Positions 8,363 through 20,572 of a DNA stretch of 54,110 nt are shown here, piece after piece. Under the pieces are notes generated by a model that had not been told where the DNA came from, did not search any database, and saw only the letters and a list, made by a program, of their open reading frames with translations. Source of the DNA: Acidimicrobiia bacterium (GTDB lineage Bacteria; Actinomycetota; Acidimicrobiia; Acidimicrobiales; Bin134); the NCBI GenBank assembly GCA_009842675.1, contig VYEX01000063.1:1-54110 (forward strand). Reading direction: 5' to 3'. The position numbers and the translations under genes were made by a program. Numbering within the stretch: the stretch's first letter is position 1; every line of letters begins with the position of its first letter.

Positions 8363-9184
8363 GTGCCAGATACCACAGAAACCGAGACCGCCATACTCAC
8401 CGACGACCGGGAGCGGGTGCGCTACATCACCTTGAACCGCCCCGAGCGTCGCAACGCCTTGACCATGGCCCAGCTCGGGCAGTTCTTCGACACGCTGGCC
8501 GATGCCGACGCCGCTCCCGACGTAGGGGCCATAGTTGTTCAGGGCGCGGGTGGGGCGTTCTGCTCGGGTATCGATCTCGACCCCGACGAGATCGACTTGG
8601 ACTACGACTCCCGCTCTTTCGAGCAGGAGTTGGCCCTGGTGGAGCCTTTCCGGAGATTCGAGGAGATGTGGCGGCTGCGCACCCCGGTCATTGCCTCAGT
8701 GCAGGGCTACTGCCTTGCGGTGGGCACCGACATCGCCTTCCACGCCGACATGACTGTCTGCTCAGACGACGCCCAGTTCGGCTACCCCATCGTGCGGTCT
8801 ATGGCCTCTCCCTCCACCCACATGTGGACCTATCTGGCCGGCCCGCAGTGGGCCAAGCGCCTGCTGCTCACCGGCGACATGATCGACGGGGCCACCGCAG
8901 CCCGGACCGGTTTCGTGCTGGAGGCCGTGCCCGCCGACGAACTGGCCGAGCACACCCACGCCCTGGCCCGCCGGGTGGCCACCGTACCCGGTGACATCTC
9001 CTCCGCCAATAAGGCCATCTGCAACAAGGTTCTCGAGCTGATGGGCTACACCCTGGCCCAGGAGATGGCCCGGGAGCACAACGTGATCGCCCACCAGTCC
9101 CCCGCCGCCCAGGAATTCGGCCGCATCATCCGAACCGAAGGCTTCAAAGCCGCCCTCGCCTGGCAAGCCGAGCAATTCGGCTAG
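8363..9184 (+). CDS. Enoyl-CoA hydratase/isomerase (crotonase) family protein
   Basis: Crotonase-fold CoA-thioester enzyme of 273 residues. NRPERRNAL near the N-terminus, the oxyanion-hole loops GAGGAFCSGIDL and YCLAVGTDIAFHADM, and the helical C-terminus define the family. The two catalytic glutamates of true hydratases are not visible: the usual fgxPEi element reads FGYPIV and the following loop lacks Glu. Hydratase activity is therefore doubtful and another CoA reaction is more likely. GTG 8363 is preferred because the conserved domain follows directly and TACCGT precedes it. Confidence 0.87.
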   Translation: MPDTTETETAILTDDRERVRYITLNRPERRNALTMAQLGQFFDTLADADAAPDVGAIVVQGAGGAFCSGIDLDPDEIDLDYDSRSFEQELALVEPFRRFEEMWRLRTPVIASVQGYCLAVGTDIAFHADMTVCSDDAQFGYPIVRSMASPSTHMWTYLAGPQWAKRLLLTGDMIDGATAARTGFVLEAVPADELAEHTHALARRVATVPGDISSANKAICNKVLELMGYTLAQEMAREHNVIAHQSPAAQEFGRIIRTEGFKAALAWQAEQFG

Positions 9185-9248
9185 CCGGCTCGGTCAGATG
9201 AACACCAATTCATACAGGCGTCTTCATATGTGACTATCGTTGCACTTC

Positions 9249-13705
<4,457 letters not shown>

Positions 13706-13724
<19 letters not shown>

Positions 13725-13837
13725 TTACGGGAGCAACCAATATGACATTCCAAGGAATGGCGACAAGGACGATCCCCGACCTAGCGATGATCTCGGGCTC
13801 AAGACAGACAAGGGCCTTACCGAGGCAATCCTTATGA
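13706..13837 (+). other. Alternative C-terminal module M4
   Basis: Read when the C tract is 7 or 10. From the C tract onward this frame has no stop, giving a basic hydrophilic linker across M3 DNA. It then encodes LEAILITGATNMTFQGM, IPDLAMISG and TRALPR and ends at TGA 13835-13837. The M3 stop overlaps an in-frame TTG of M4 (TTGA, 13721-13724) with GGAAG 5 bases upstream. Confidence 0.8.
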
Positions 13838-13971
13838 GCAGCCCGTCGAATCGCACGCGATTCGCGGCCTTGGCGGCCAACCTCCTGCCTGACCTCCACG
13901 CGCTCGACCCGGCCGGACGAGCCATGACCCGTTGTTCTCATGAAAGGAGCCGACTTGACCGAGACTCTTGA
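13819..13971 (+). other. Alternative C-terminal module M5
   Basis: Read when the C tract is 8 or 11. This frame has no stop from 13597 to 13968, crossing M3 and M4 DNA as an acidic hydrophilic linker of about 74 residues. It then encodes TEAILMSSPSNRTRFAAL, LLPDLHALDPAG and AMTRCSHE and stops at TGA 13969-13971. The M4 stop overlaps an in-frame ATG (ATGA, 13834-13837) with GAGG 8 bases upstream. M5 is the copy most like the canonical enzymes and its end overlaps the start of the specificity-domain ORF, so it may mark the ancestral junction. Confidence 0.8.
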
Positions 13972-14635
13972 ACTCGATCTCGAATTGCCCGACGGACCTT
14001 CTGATAAGGACAACATAACCGACTGGTGCCTGGAGCAATTCCATGCTCACTATGGCGATCACATCACCAAGGACGACATTTGGGAATATCTCTATGGGGT
14101 GATGCACGCCCCCGACTGGCGAGAGCGATACAAACACGACTTGCAGCGCAATCTCCCAAGGGTGCCCCTCGTCCCCGACTTCGAGGCCTTTCGAGCCGCG
14201 GGCCGAGCGCTCATGGACCTGCACGTCGACTACGAGACCGTCGACGAACATCCGGTCACCTGCCTTGTAGACGGCGAACCCGACGAAGGAGACGCCGACC
14301 CGTCGGCCTACCGGATCGACAAAAGGATGCGCTGGGCCAAGGACGGCAAAGAAACCGACCGGTCAGTGTTGGAGATCAACCACCGCTGCAAGCTGGTTGA
14401 CATCCCCGACGAAGCTCACGATTACACCGTGTCGGGCCGAACCCCGATTGACTGGGCCATCGACAGCCTCCGTTTCAAACACGACAAGCCATCCGGCATC
14501 ACCGATGACCCCAACAGATGGCACGTCTGGGCCGACGAACCCTTCAACCTCATCCGCCACCTCCGCCGCCTCATCCACGTCTCCGTCGAAACCGCCCGAA
14601 TCGTCGAGAATCTGCCGCCCGCCATGGAGAATTAG
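13940..14635 (+). CDS. Detached C-terminal specificity-domain protein of the Type ISP-like system
   Basis: This 231-residue ORF corresponds to the C-terminal part of single-chain adenine methyltransferases. It carries DNITDWCLEQFHAHYG, ITKDDIWEYLYGVMHAPDWR, LPRVPLVPDFEAFRAAGRA and LHVDYE in the canonical order. In related enzymes this region is fused to the methyltransferase and helps recognise DNA. Here every alternative C-terminus of the large gene stops before it or overlaps its first codons in another frame. ATG 13940 has no ribosome site; TTG 13955 has AAAGGAG 5 bases upstream and is the better start. It could act as a separate subunit. If instead the split is damage, a one-base deletion near 13943 would rejoin it to M5. 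Confidence 0.8.
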   Translation: MKGADLTETLELDLELPDGPSDKDNITDWCLEQFHAHYGDHITKDDIWEYLYGVMHAPDWRERYKHDLQRNLPRVPLVPDFEAFRAAGRALMDLHVDYETVDEHPVTCLVDGEPDEGDADPSAYRIDKRMRWAKDGKETDRSVLEINHRCKLVDIPDEAHDYTVSGRTPIDWAIDSLRFKHDKPSGITDDPNRWHVWADEPFNLIRHLRRLIHVSVETARIVENLPPAMEN

Positions 14636-14678
14636 GGAACAGACAGGGATCCATTCACTACCTGGGACGGTATGGCCG

Positions 14679-15047
14679 TCACTCTGGTTGAACTGGTCGT
14701 GCAGGTTCTTGCTGCTCTCGCTTGCGGCCCGAAAGAAACAGCTTGAGTGCCATCCAAATCCACACTGGGTAACTGGGTTGATCCCTAGAGTCCTCATGGG
14801 AGCGGTAACCCCATGAGTCTCCATCGATGCTGCTCGGGATGAATTGGCCGTGGAGCCCATCATTGATCCTCTGCTGCATTTCCGCATCATTCTTGTACAT
14901 CTGCCTGTTGGCCCATTCCCGACGGGCCACCCTCCAGAGCGCAACGAGGGCAGCCGTGACGACAATTAGAGTGGTTGTCAAGGACACGACAAGATCAACT
15001 ACCTCCAGACGCGACATCGAATCGGTCATCTGGGCCGAGTCGATCAT
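14679..15047 (-). CDS. Membrane-anchored protein of unknown function
   Basis: 122 residues with one hydrophobic helix near the N-terminus (about residues 18-40, VVSLTTTLIVVTAALVALW) followed by a charged, Gln/Arg-rich domain. Starts at 15047 and, in frame, 15029 are possible. It begins 3 bases after the stop of the upstream unknown gene, so the two are an operon. They run convergent to the restriction-modification gene, from which they are separated by 43 bases. No family was recognised. Confidence 0.6.
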   Translation of the reverse strand: MIDSAQMTDSMSRLEVVDLVVSLTTTLIVVTAALVALWRVARREWANRQMYKNDAEMQQRINDGLHGQFIPSSIDGDSWGYRSHEDSRDQPSYPVWIWMALKLFLSGRKREQQEPARPVQPE

Positions 15048-15050
15048 CTG

Positions 15051-15473
15051 CTACGTCTCGGGGTCCGGAAAAAATAATGGTGATAGGAACTTCTGGCTTA
15101 TCTCCCAGGGAGCGTAGCCAATACCAGGGGGCTCCCCTGCAATGCTCAATCTGAGTGTACGTATCCTGACGTCCCATTCTGGGATGAGTGCATGGGATTT
15201 CAACTCCTCCTGATTTTCGTACTGTGTACCCACAAGGATGTAGTTGCCCGTGAGCTTGAACCCCACCCAACCTTCGGCCCAATGGACGTCAAATGATTCT
15301 GGCTTCGATTCGACTCGTGATGGGAACACAAAAGGAAAGACGTCTTTGGCGCGCTCGACATCAATAACAACGATGTTCCTCAGGATTCTGAACACCTGCG
15401 AGGCCTGGGAATCATACTGAGCTTGAATCCAATTGGGCCATGTCTCGCCCAGCTCAATGTTCTCGTCTGACAT
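15051..15473 (-). CDS. Protein of unknown function
   Basis: Soluble protein of 140 residues from ATG 15473 (MSDENIELGETWPNW). It contains alternating hydrophobic strands and many aromatic residues (FPFVFPSRV, DVHWAEGWVGFKL) and ends WEISQKFLSPLFFPDPET. No family or catalytic motif was recognised. ATG 15473 is preferred over 15533 because TAAAGT lies 7 bases upstream. Base composition is lower in GC than the core genes, as in the rest of this island. Confidence 0.6.
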   Translation of the reverse strand: MSDENIELGETWPNWIQAQYDSQASQVFRILRNIVVIDVERAKDVFPFVFPSRVESKPESFDVHWAEGWVGFKLTGNYILVGTQYENQEELKSHALIPEWDVRIRTLRLSIAGEPPGIGYAPWEISQKFLSPLFFPDPET

Positions 15474-15480
15474 ATTCGGC

Positions 15481-15486
15481 ACTTTA
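15481..15486 (-). promoter_or_regulatory. Putative -10 element of the unknown two-gene operon
   Basis: TAAAGT is located 7 bases before ATG 15473 and supports that start. Confidence 0.4.
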
Positions 15487-15788
15487 GCCGGGAAAGCGAG
15501 CAGCCTAATCGCTACCCGGCCTTCCATTGACACTCAAGACGCCCATGGCAATGGGTGTTCCTGCAATTCGATTGGGCCTCGCCTCATCCAATCTCCAAGT
15601 GACATGCCTGCAGCACAAGGCCACGTATTCGATGCCAGCCTGCTGGGCGGGTGCGACGCGGCGGTTGGATGACCATGCAACCGAATTCTCAGACTGATAA
15701 TTCGTCCCAATAATGTACATGTAGGATCGACATTCAGATTATCCCTGGTCAGAGTCGATTTTCGGGGGTAAGTGTCACTGGTGGTGGG
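15487..15788. other. Intergenic region between divergent genes, no gene seen
   Basis: About 300 bases between the unknown operon and the DUF222-HNH gene. The reading frames here lack family similarity or ribosome sites. Apart from the flanking -10-like hexamers no structured element was recognised. Confidence 0.5.
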
Positions 15789-15794
15789 TAGGAT
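15789..15794 (+). promoter_or_regulatory. Putative -10 element of the DUF222-HNH gene
   Basis: TAGGAT is 7 bases before ATG 15802 and favours it over the upstream GTG at 15772 and ATG at 15793. Confidence 0.4.
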
Positions 15795-15801
15795 GAGCTT
15801 C

Positions 15802-17025
15802 ATGAAATCCACGCCTATTTCCGGCCATGACGGGGAACTTGCTGATTCTGGTGGTTGCCAGGATGGCAGGGTGTGTGTTGCCGGCGTGGACGTGGCAGGG
15901 CTGTCGGGGGGTGGGTTGCGGGATCGGCTCAACGAGATTGGGCGGGCCGAGTCCAAGTTGGGGGCGTTCAAAGCCGAGGTGTTAGCCGAGTTAAGCCGGA
16001 GGGACAGCAAGTCGGCGGCCGAGCGTGCAGCCCGAGACCAGTTGCAGTCGTCACGGCGTGACGCCCAACGCGACGTGGAGGCAGCAGAACGGCTGTCGGC
16101 TCTGGAGGAGACTTCTCGGGCGCTGGGCGATGGGGAGATTCCGGTTGGCCATGCACGGCTGATCGCCAGAGCCGCTTCGGAAGGGCCGATCGACCAGACC
16201 TTCTTGGTAGAGGCTGCTCGCCACCAGGGCTACGACCAGTTCGCCAAGACCTTGCGCCGCAACCAACAAGAAATGTCCGACGACGATGGCCAGTCGATCC
16301 ACGACCGCCAGCACAACAACCGCACCGCGCGGGCATTCACCAGCCGGGAGACCGGCATGTTCATCTTGTCGGGCGAGTTCGATCCCGTCACCGGGGCCAA
16401 GATCGACACTGCTCTGGCCATCAAGGAACGCGAACTGTGGAACGCCGAGGAACCCAACGCCCGGCGCACACCGCAACAGCGCATGGCCGACGCACTGGCC
16501 GAGCTGATCTTGGAACCGGAAAAGGGCAAGGCCCAAGGCACCGCGCTGATGGTGGTGGCCGACTACGACGTCATCAACCAAGAACTCATCAACGCCCGCC
16601 TCGCCGACGGCACCCCGATCCCCATAGACGAATTGGTCCGCCTGGCCTGTGACGCCGATTTGCTGCCCGGCGTGTTCCGGGCTGCCACCCAGGAAATGAA
16701 CTTGGGGCGCAAGCGGCGCACCGCTTCCGACCGCCAACGGGCTGCGTTGATCTACCGGGACAAGCAATGCATCGGGTGCGGCGCCAGCGCCCACCGGTGC
16801 TTCGCCCACCACGTCCAGTTCTGGCGGAACGGCGGGCCCACCGACTTCGGCAACCTGGTGCTGGTGTGCAACAAATGCCACCACAACATCCACGACGACA
16901 ACTGGCAGGTCGCCCAGCATCCCGACTCTGGCCGCTGGAACACCCATACCCCTCCCGACCCCTTCCCTGACGAAGGCGTTGGCCCAAATCGCCCCCTACA
17001 GCGAAACCCCATCCTCATAAACTGA
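15802..17025 (+). CDS. DUF222 domain-containing HNH endonuclease (13E12 repeat family)
   Basis: About 407 residues. The N-terminal two-thirds is the helical DUF222 region (GRAESKLGAFKAEVLAEL, DVEAAERLSALEETSRALGDG, IPVGHARLIA). The C-terminus carries an HNH nuclease with a zinc knuckle: CIGCGASAHRCFAHHVQFW, NLVLVCNKCHHNIHD. The family is abundant in actinobacteria, often multicopy, and thought to be part of mobile or selfish elements; its biological role is not settled. A clear terminator follows at 17029. The gene closes the accessory island that begins at 9249. Confidence 0.92.
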   Translation: MKSTPISGHDGELADSGGCQDGRVCVAGVDVAGLSGGGLRDRLNEIGRAESKLGAFKAEVLAELSRRDSKSAAERAARDQLQSSRRDAQRDVEAAERLSALEETSRALGDGEIPVGHARLIARAASEGPIDQTFLVEAARHQGYDQFAKTLRRNQQEMSDDDGQSIHDRQHNNRTARAFTSRETGMFILSGEFDPVTGAKIDTALAIKERELWNAEEPNARRTPQQRMADALAELILEPEKGKAQGTALMVVADYDVINQELINARLADGTPIPIDELVRLACDADLLPGVFRAATQEMNLGRKRRTASDRQRAALIYRDKQCIGCGASAHRCFAHHVQFWRNGGPTDFGNLVLVCNKCHHNIHDDNWQVAQHPDSGRWNTHTPPDPFPDEGVGPNRPLQRNPILIN

Positions 17026-17028
17026 GCG

Positions 17029-17054
17029 ACTGAAGTTTCGTTCTTCAGTTTTTT
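17029..17054 (+). terminator. Rho-independent terminator of the DUF222-HNH gene
   Basis: A perfect 7-base stem (ACTGAAG/CTTCAGT) with a 7-base loop is followed directly by six T residues. The stop codon of the convergent Rieske gene lies inside the right arm. Confidence 0.85.
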
Positions 17055-18190
17055 CCGTCGAGCAGTTGGTCTAGCGCTTGGTGGAAGTGGATGAGGGCGA
17101 CCTCGTGGCGGCCGACGAGGGTTTCGCTGACTAGGCCCGAGGATAGGGACTGCTGGATCTTGACCGCTTGAGGGAAGTCCTCGCCGGCGCCCACTTTTTG
17201 GTGGAGCTCCAGGGTGCGCTCGTAGTGGGGGCGGGTTTGGTCGGTGACCGACTCAGGGGTGTACAGGGTCATGGTGATGTCGGTGTGGTCGGCCGAGATG
17301 GGCAGAAACTGGTAGACGGCGAAGTGGTCCACGCTGTGGCTCAGGATGGTGTTGGGGGCGATCAGGTACTCCACGGTCGCCCGGCTGAGCAGGTCCCACT
17401 GGTCCTCGGGGGCCTCGGCCAGCTCCAGGATCGACTTCTGACAGGTTTGGAATCGTAGGTTGGGGCCATAACCCCGATAGGTCATGGGCTGGGACAGGTA
17501 GTACCTGCCCACCGTGGTGCGGTGCAGCGAGAACACGTGGTACGACTCCAAGAAGGTGTCCACCAGCAGCTTCCAGTTGCAGGGCCAGCTCGACTCCCAC
17601 CGGTCGAACGGGACGTAGCTGCCCACCCCGAAGTCGTCGAGATCCTGGGCGGCGTCGCCCACCAGCCCAGCGGCGTCCACCGGATCGTCACCCTCGGGCC
17701 GAACAAACACCAGGCCGCAGGCCTCCCCCACCGGCACCGGCACCAGGCCGAGTTCTGACTCGTCGGTTCCGGCAAAACCCTCCCCCGCCTGGGGCCGAGC
17801 CAGCAGCGTCCCATCGAGCCGGTAGGTCCAGGCGTGAAACGGGCACCGCAGCGACGCGGCCCCCGATCCGCAGCCGCTCACCACTGATGAGGCCCGGTGT
17901 CGGCACACGTTGCGGAACCCTCGTAGCACCTCGTCGTCGCCCCGCACTACCACCAGCGGCACACCGCCGACGGTGAGCGACACATAATCGCCCGCAGACG
18001 CCACCGCCCCCGACAGACAGGCCACTATTGGGCGGCGGCGGAACAGTGCCTCCCGCTCGGCCTGCCAGTGGGACTCGCTGGTGTAGACCGCGGCGGGCAG
18101 CGCCAGCGTGTCGTCGGCAAGCTGCGTAGTACCCGCGGCGTGGTGATCCAGTAGCTCCCGGATCAGCTCTACTTGGGTCTCGCGCCGCAC
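17045..18190 (-). CDS. Rieske non-heme iron ring-hydroxylating oxygenase, large-subunit type
   Basis: 381-residue oxygenase. The Rieske [2Fe-2S] ligands are in CRHRASSVV and, 17 residues on, CPFHAW (C-x-H ... C-x2-H). The mononuclear iron site is visible as DTFLESYHVFSLH in the C-terminal half. Such enzymes take electrons from a separate reductase to hydroxylate or demethylate aromatic, amine or sterol substrates; no reductase or ferredoxin gene is adjacent. The GTG start at 18190 has TAGGCT 6 bases upstream. It is divergent from the uORF/unknown/SDR operon. Substrate unknown. Confidence 0.92.
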   Translation of the reverse strand: MRRETQVELIRELLDHHAAGTTQLADDTLALPAAVYTSESHWQAEREALFRRRPIVACLSGAVASAGDYVSLTVGGVPLVVVRGDDEVLRGFRNVCRHRASSVVSGCGSGAASLRCPFHAWTYRLDGTLLARPQAGEGFAGTDESELGLVPVPVGEACGLVFVRPEGDDPVDAAGLVGDAAQDLDDFGVGSYVPFDRWESSWPCNWKLLVDTFLESYHVFSLHRTTVGRYYLSQPMTYRGYGPNLRFQTCQKSILELAEAPEDQWDLLSRATVEYLIAPNTILSHSVDHFAVYQFLPISADHTDITMTLYTPESVTDQTRPHYERTLELHQKVGAGEDFPQAVKIQQSLSSGLVSETLVGRHEVALIHFHQALDQLLDGKN

Positions 18191-18196
18191 AGGCAG

Positions 18197-18202
18197 AGCC
18201 TA
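18197..18202 (-). promoter_or_regulatory. Putative -10 element of the Rieske oxygenase gene
   Basis: TAGGCT is 6 bases before GTG 18190. Confidence 0.45.
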
Positions 18203-18232
18203 GGCCCTCATCATCTGACCGCCTCAGCCCAG

Positions 18233-18238
18233 TAACGT
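18233..18238 (+). promoter_or_regulatory. Putative -10 element upstream of a 16-codon leader ORF
   Basis: TAACGT is 6 bases before ATG 18245. The distance to the next annotated start (18292) is 53 bases, so a leaderless message would begin with the short ORF. Confidence 0.4.
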
Positions 18239-18244
18239 CGGCGG

Positions 18245-18295
18245 ATGATGAAGTCCCACCGTACGAGCACTGACCATCCGGGAGACCTGGAATGA
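18245..18295 (+). CDS. Possible 16-residue leader peptide
   Basis: ATG ATG AAG ... encodes MMKSHRTSTDHPGDLE, and its TGA overlaps the ATG of the next gene in an ATGA arrangement. A TAACGT box sits 6 bases upstream. This could be a leaderless mini-ORF whose translation delivers ribosomes to the following start. The peptide resembles nothing known. Confidence 0.35.
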   Translation: MMKSHRTSTDHPGDLE

Positions 18296-19059
18296 ACCGC
18301 GACCTGTACTTGTACGAGGTGGTCGACATCATCGGCCAGGGCCAGTACGACTACATGGAGCACCTGTGGCAAGACCCGGTGCTGCGCATGCCGGAGATGT
18401 TCGGGCTCCAGGGCGCCTTCTACATCCTGGGCGCGGGCGGAGGGCGCTGGCCCCAGGTGATCAACATCTGGGATATCGGCTCAGAGGGCTGGAAGGGCCT
18501 GGCCAAGAACCTCGACCGGCTCAACCTGAAGCGGCGCAAGGCGTTCTACGGCGACTGGTGGGACGAAGCCGCCCAGTGGCGCTCCGGCGGGTTCGACCGG
18601 CTGTGCGGGGGCGTGCCAGGCAGTCCGAACACTGCCGAGATCGTCGAGGAAGGCATCGCCGGCACGCTATTCGTGAACGAGATCCTCACCGTGCAACCGG
18701 GTACGCCGCTGGAGTTTCTGGCCGCGGTGGTACAGGAGCGAGTCCCCCTCATGGCCGACTACGGCCACCGACCTACCGGGCTGTATGAGGTGCTCAACAA
18801 CCAGCATGAGGTGGTGATGGTGTGGGCCACCGACATTGCCTCCCATGTCACCTTTCGCCAGAACCGCGACACCACCCGGGGTCTGTGCGATGAGGGAACC
18901 GCCGATGATCGGATCACCGCCTGGGAGCAGCGCTCGGCCGAATACGTCACCGGCGGCGACACCCACCTGATGACCCCGCTGCCCCGCACGGTGTACGGGC
19001 CCGACGACTGGGAGGACGCCAGCCTCGAGCACTGGCTGGCCGCGCAGGGACAGGATTGA
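18292..19059 (+). CDS. Protein of unknown function with two repeated ferredoxin-like (NIPSNAP/EthD-like) domains
   Basis: 255 residues. Two halves share a pattern: LYEVVDIIGQGQYDYMEHLW ... GAFYIL ... VINIWDI (about 6-65) and VNEILTVQPGTPLEFLAAVV ... GLYEVL ... VVMVWATDI (about 127-182). Each resembles a dimeric alpha/beta barrel domain of the NIPSNAP type; this is inference from pattern only. Its stop is 4 bases from the SDR start, so the two form an operon. A role with the SDR or the divergent oxygenase in degradation of an organic substrate is possible. Confidence 0.6.
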   Translation: MNRDLYLYEVVDIIGQGQYDYMEHLWQDPVLRMPEMFGLQGAFYILGAGGGRWPQVINIWDIGSEGWKGLAKNLDRLNLKRRKAFYGDWWDEAAQWRSGGFDRLCGGVPGSPNTAEIVEEGIAGTLFVNEILTVQPGTPLEFLAAVVQERVPLMADYGHRPTGLYEVLNNQHEVVMVWATDIASHVTFRQNRDTTRGLCDEGTADDRITAWEQRSAEYVTGGDTHLMTPLPRTVYGPDDWEDASLEHWLAAQGQD

Positions 19060-19063
19060 TGCG

Positions 19064-19828
19064 ATGACCGACAAGTTCGATTTGAGTGGGCGGGTGGCCA
19101 TCGTCACCGGAGCCTCCCGGGGAATCGGCCACGCCCTGGCCCTGGGGCTGGCCGAAGCCGGAGCCAGGGTGGTGGCTGCCAGTCGCACGCTGGATGCATG
19201 CCAGGCCCTGGCCGACCAGATCACCGCCGCCGGAGGCGAGGCCATGGCCGCCCAACTCGACGTCGGCCAACTCGACCAGCATCAGCCGCTGGTCGAGGCC
19301 ACCATCGAGCGCTTCGGCCGCCTCGATGTGCTGGTGAACAACGCCGGAGTATTGCGCCCCCACGTCACCACCCGGGTCACCCCCGAGGAGCTGGACGACA
19401 TCTTGGCCGTGAACCTCAAGGGGCCGCTGTTTCTGTCACAGGCTGCGCTCGATCACCTGGCCGCCAACGGGAGCGGATCGATCATCAACATCGGCGCTCT
19501 GGGGGCCTTTCAGCCTATGGAGGGCATCGGGGCGTACTGCGCGGTCAAAGCGGCCATGGCCAACTGGACCACCACCATGGCCCGGGAGTGGGCCAGCCGG
19601 GGAGTGCGGGTGAACCTGCTGGTTCCCGGCCCGGTGGCCACCGACATGATCCTGCCCCGCGACCCCGAAGCCCGAGGCCGCTTCGAGGAGCAGGTGGCCG
19701 CCGAGACCATCTTCGGCCGCCTCGGCGTCCCCGACGATCTGGTGGGCGCCGCGGTGTTCCTGGCCAGCGACGCTTCGGCATTCATGAGCGGCCGACCGGT
19801 GTTCGTCGACGGTGGAATGCTGCGCTGA
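19064..19828 (+). CDS. Short-chain dehydrogenase/reductase
   Basis: Classical SDR of 254 residues with TGASRGIG (about 14-21), LVNNAG and the active-site YCAVK. The catalytic serine normally found 13 residues before the Tyr is absent: the strand reads INIGALGAF, with Gly-Ala where Ser-Ser is usual. Activity may be reduced or the substrate may substitute. The C-terminus FVDGGMLR is typical. It lies in an operon behind the two-domain unknown protein. Confidence 0.9.
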   Translation: MTDKFDLSGRVAIVTGASRGIGHALALGLAEAGARVVAASRTLDACQALADQITAAGGEAMAAQLDVGQLDQHQPLVEATIERFGRLDVLVNNAGVLRPHVTTRVTPEELDDILAVNLKGPLFLSQAALDHLAANGSGSIINIGALGAFQPMEGIGAYCAVKAAMANWTTTMAREWASRGVRVNLLVPGPVATDMILPRDPEARGRFEEQVAAETIFGRLGVPDDLVGAAVFLASDASAFMSGRPVFVDGGMLR

Positions 19829-19871
19829 GCAGGCCAACCAAATGGTGCGCAACTCCCAAGCCAGCACCGGG

Positions 19872-19877
19872 TAGGGT
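19872..19877 (+). promoter_or_regulatory. Putative -10 element of rpe
   Basis: TAGGGT is 6 bases before the rpe ATG. Confidence 0.45.
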
Positions 19878-19883
19878 CGGTTC

Positions 19884-20570
19884 ATGGCCGAAGAGGTCTT
19901 GGCCTCAGACATCTTGATCGCGCCTTCAGTGCTGCCCGCCGATTTCGCCCGGCTGGGCGAGGAGTGCATCGGGCTGGAAAAGGCCGGGGCCGACCGGATC
20001 CACTGGGATGTGATGGACGGCCGGTTCGTGCCCAACCTCACCTTCGGTCCCGACGTGATCGCCTCGATCCGACCCCTGGTGTCGTTGCCGTTCGAAGCTC
20101 ACCTGATGGTGGAAGAGCCCCATGAGCTGGCCCCCCGCTACGCCGAGGCCGGCTGCGAGCTGCTCACCGTCCACGCCGAGGCCTGTCCTCACTTGCACCG
20201 CACCCTGGGCGCCATCCGAGAGCTGGGAATGGACGCCGGCGTGGCCCTAAATCCGGCAACCCCGGCTTCGGCCGTGGCCCATGTGCTGGACCTCTGCCGA
20301 CTGGTGCTGGTGATGACCGTCAATCCCGGCTGGGGCGGCCAGTCGTACATCGCTGCGATGGAGTCCAAGGTGGCCGAGGTGCGGGCCATGATCGACGACG
20401 GCGGCCACGACGTGGAACTGGAAGTTGATGGCGGCATCGGACGGAGCACGATCGGAGCCGCCGCCAAGGCCGGAGCGGGAGTATTCGTGGCTGGCAGCGC
20501 AGTGTTCGCCGACGAGCTGGGGTTCAACCACGCCATCGGTGAGTTGCGAGAAGCAGCCGCTCAGCACTGA
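19884..20570 (+). CDS. rpe: Ribulose-phosphate 3-epimerase
   Basis: Interconverts ribulose 5-phosphate and xylulose 5-phosphate in the pentose phosphate pathway. The 228-residue TIM barrel shows IAPSVLPADF, the metal/catalytic motif HWDVMDGRFVPNLTFGP, FEAHLMVEEP, MTVNPGWGGQ, and the phosphate-binding VDGGI and GSAVF loops. It is preceded by a leaderless-type box and followed after 2 bases by a lipoprotein gene. Confidence 0.97.
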   Translation: MAEEVLASDILIAPSVLPADFARLGEECIGLEKAGADRIHWDVMDGRFVPNLTFGPDVIASIRPLVSLPFEAHLMVEEPHELAPRYAEAGCELLTVHAEACPHLHRTLGAIRELGMDAGVALNPATPASAVAHVLDLCRLVLVMTVNPGWGGQSYIAAMESKVAEVRAMIDDGGHDVELEVDGGIGRSTIGAAAKAGAGVFVAGSAVFADELGFNHAIGELREAAAQH

Positions 20571-20572
20571 CG

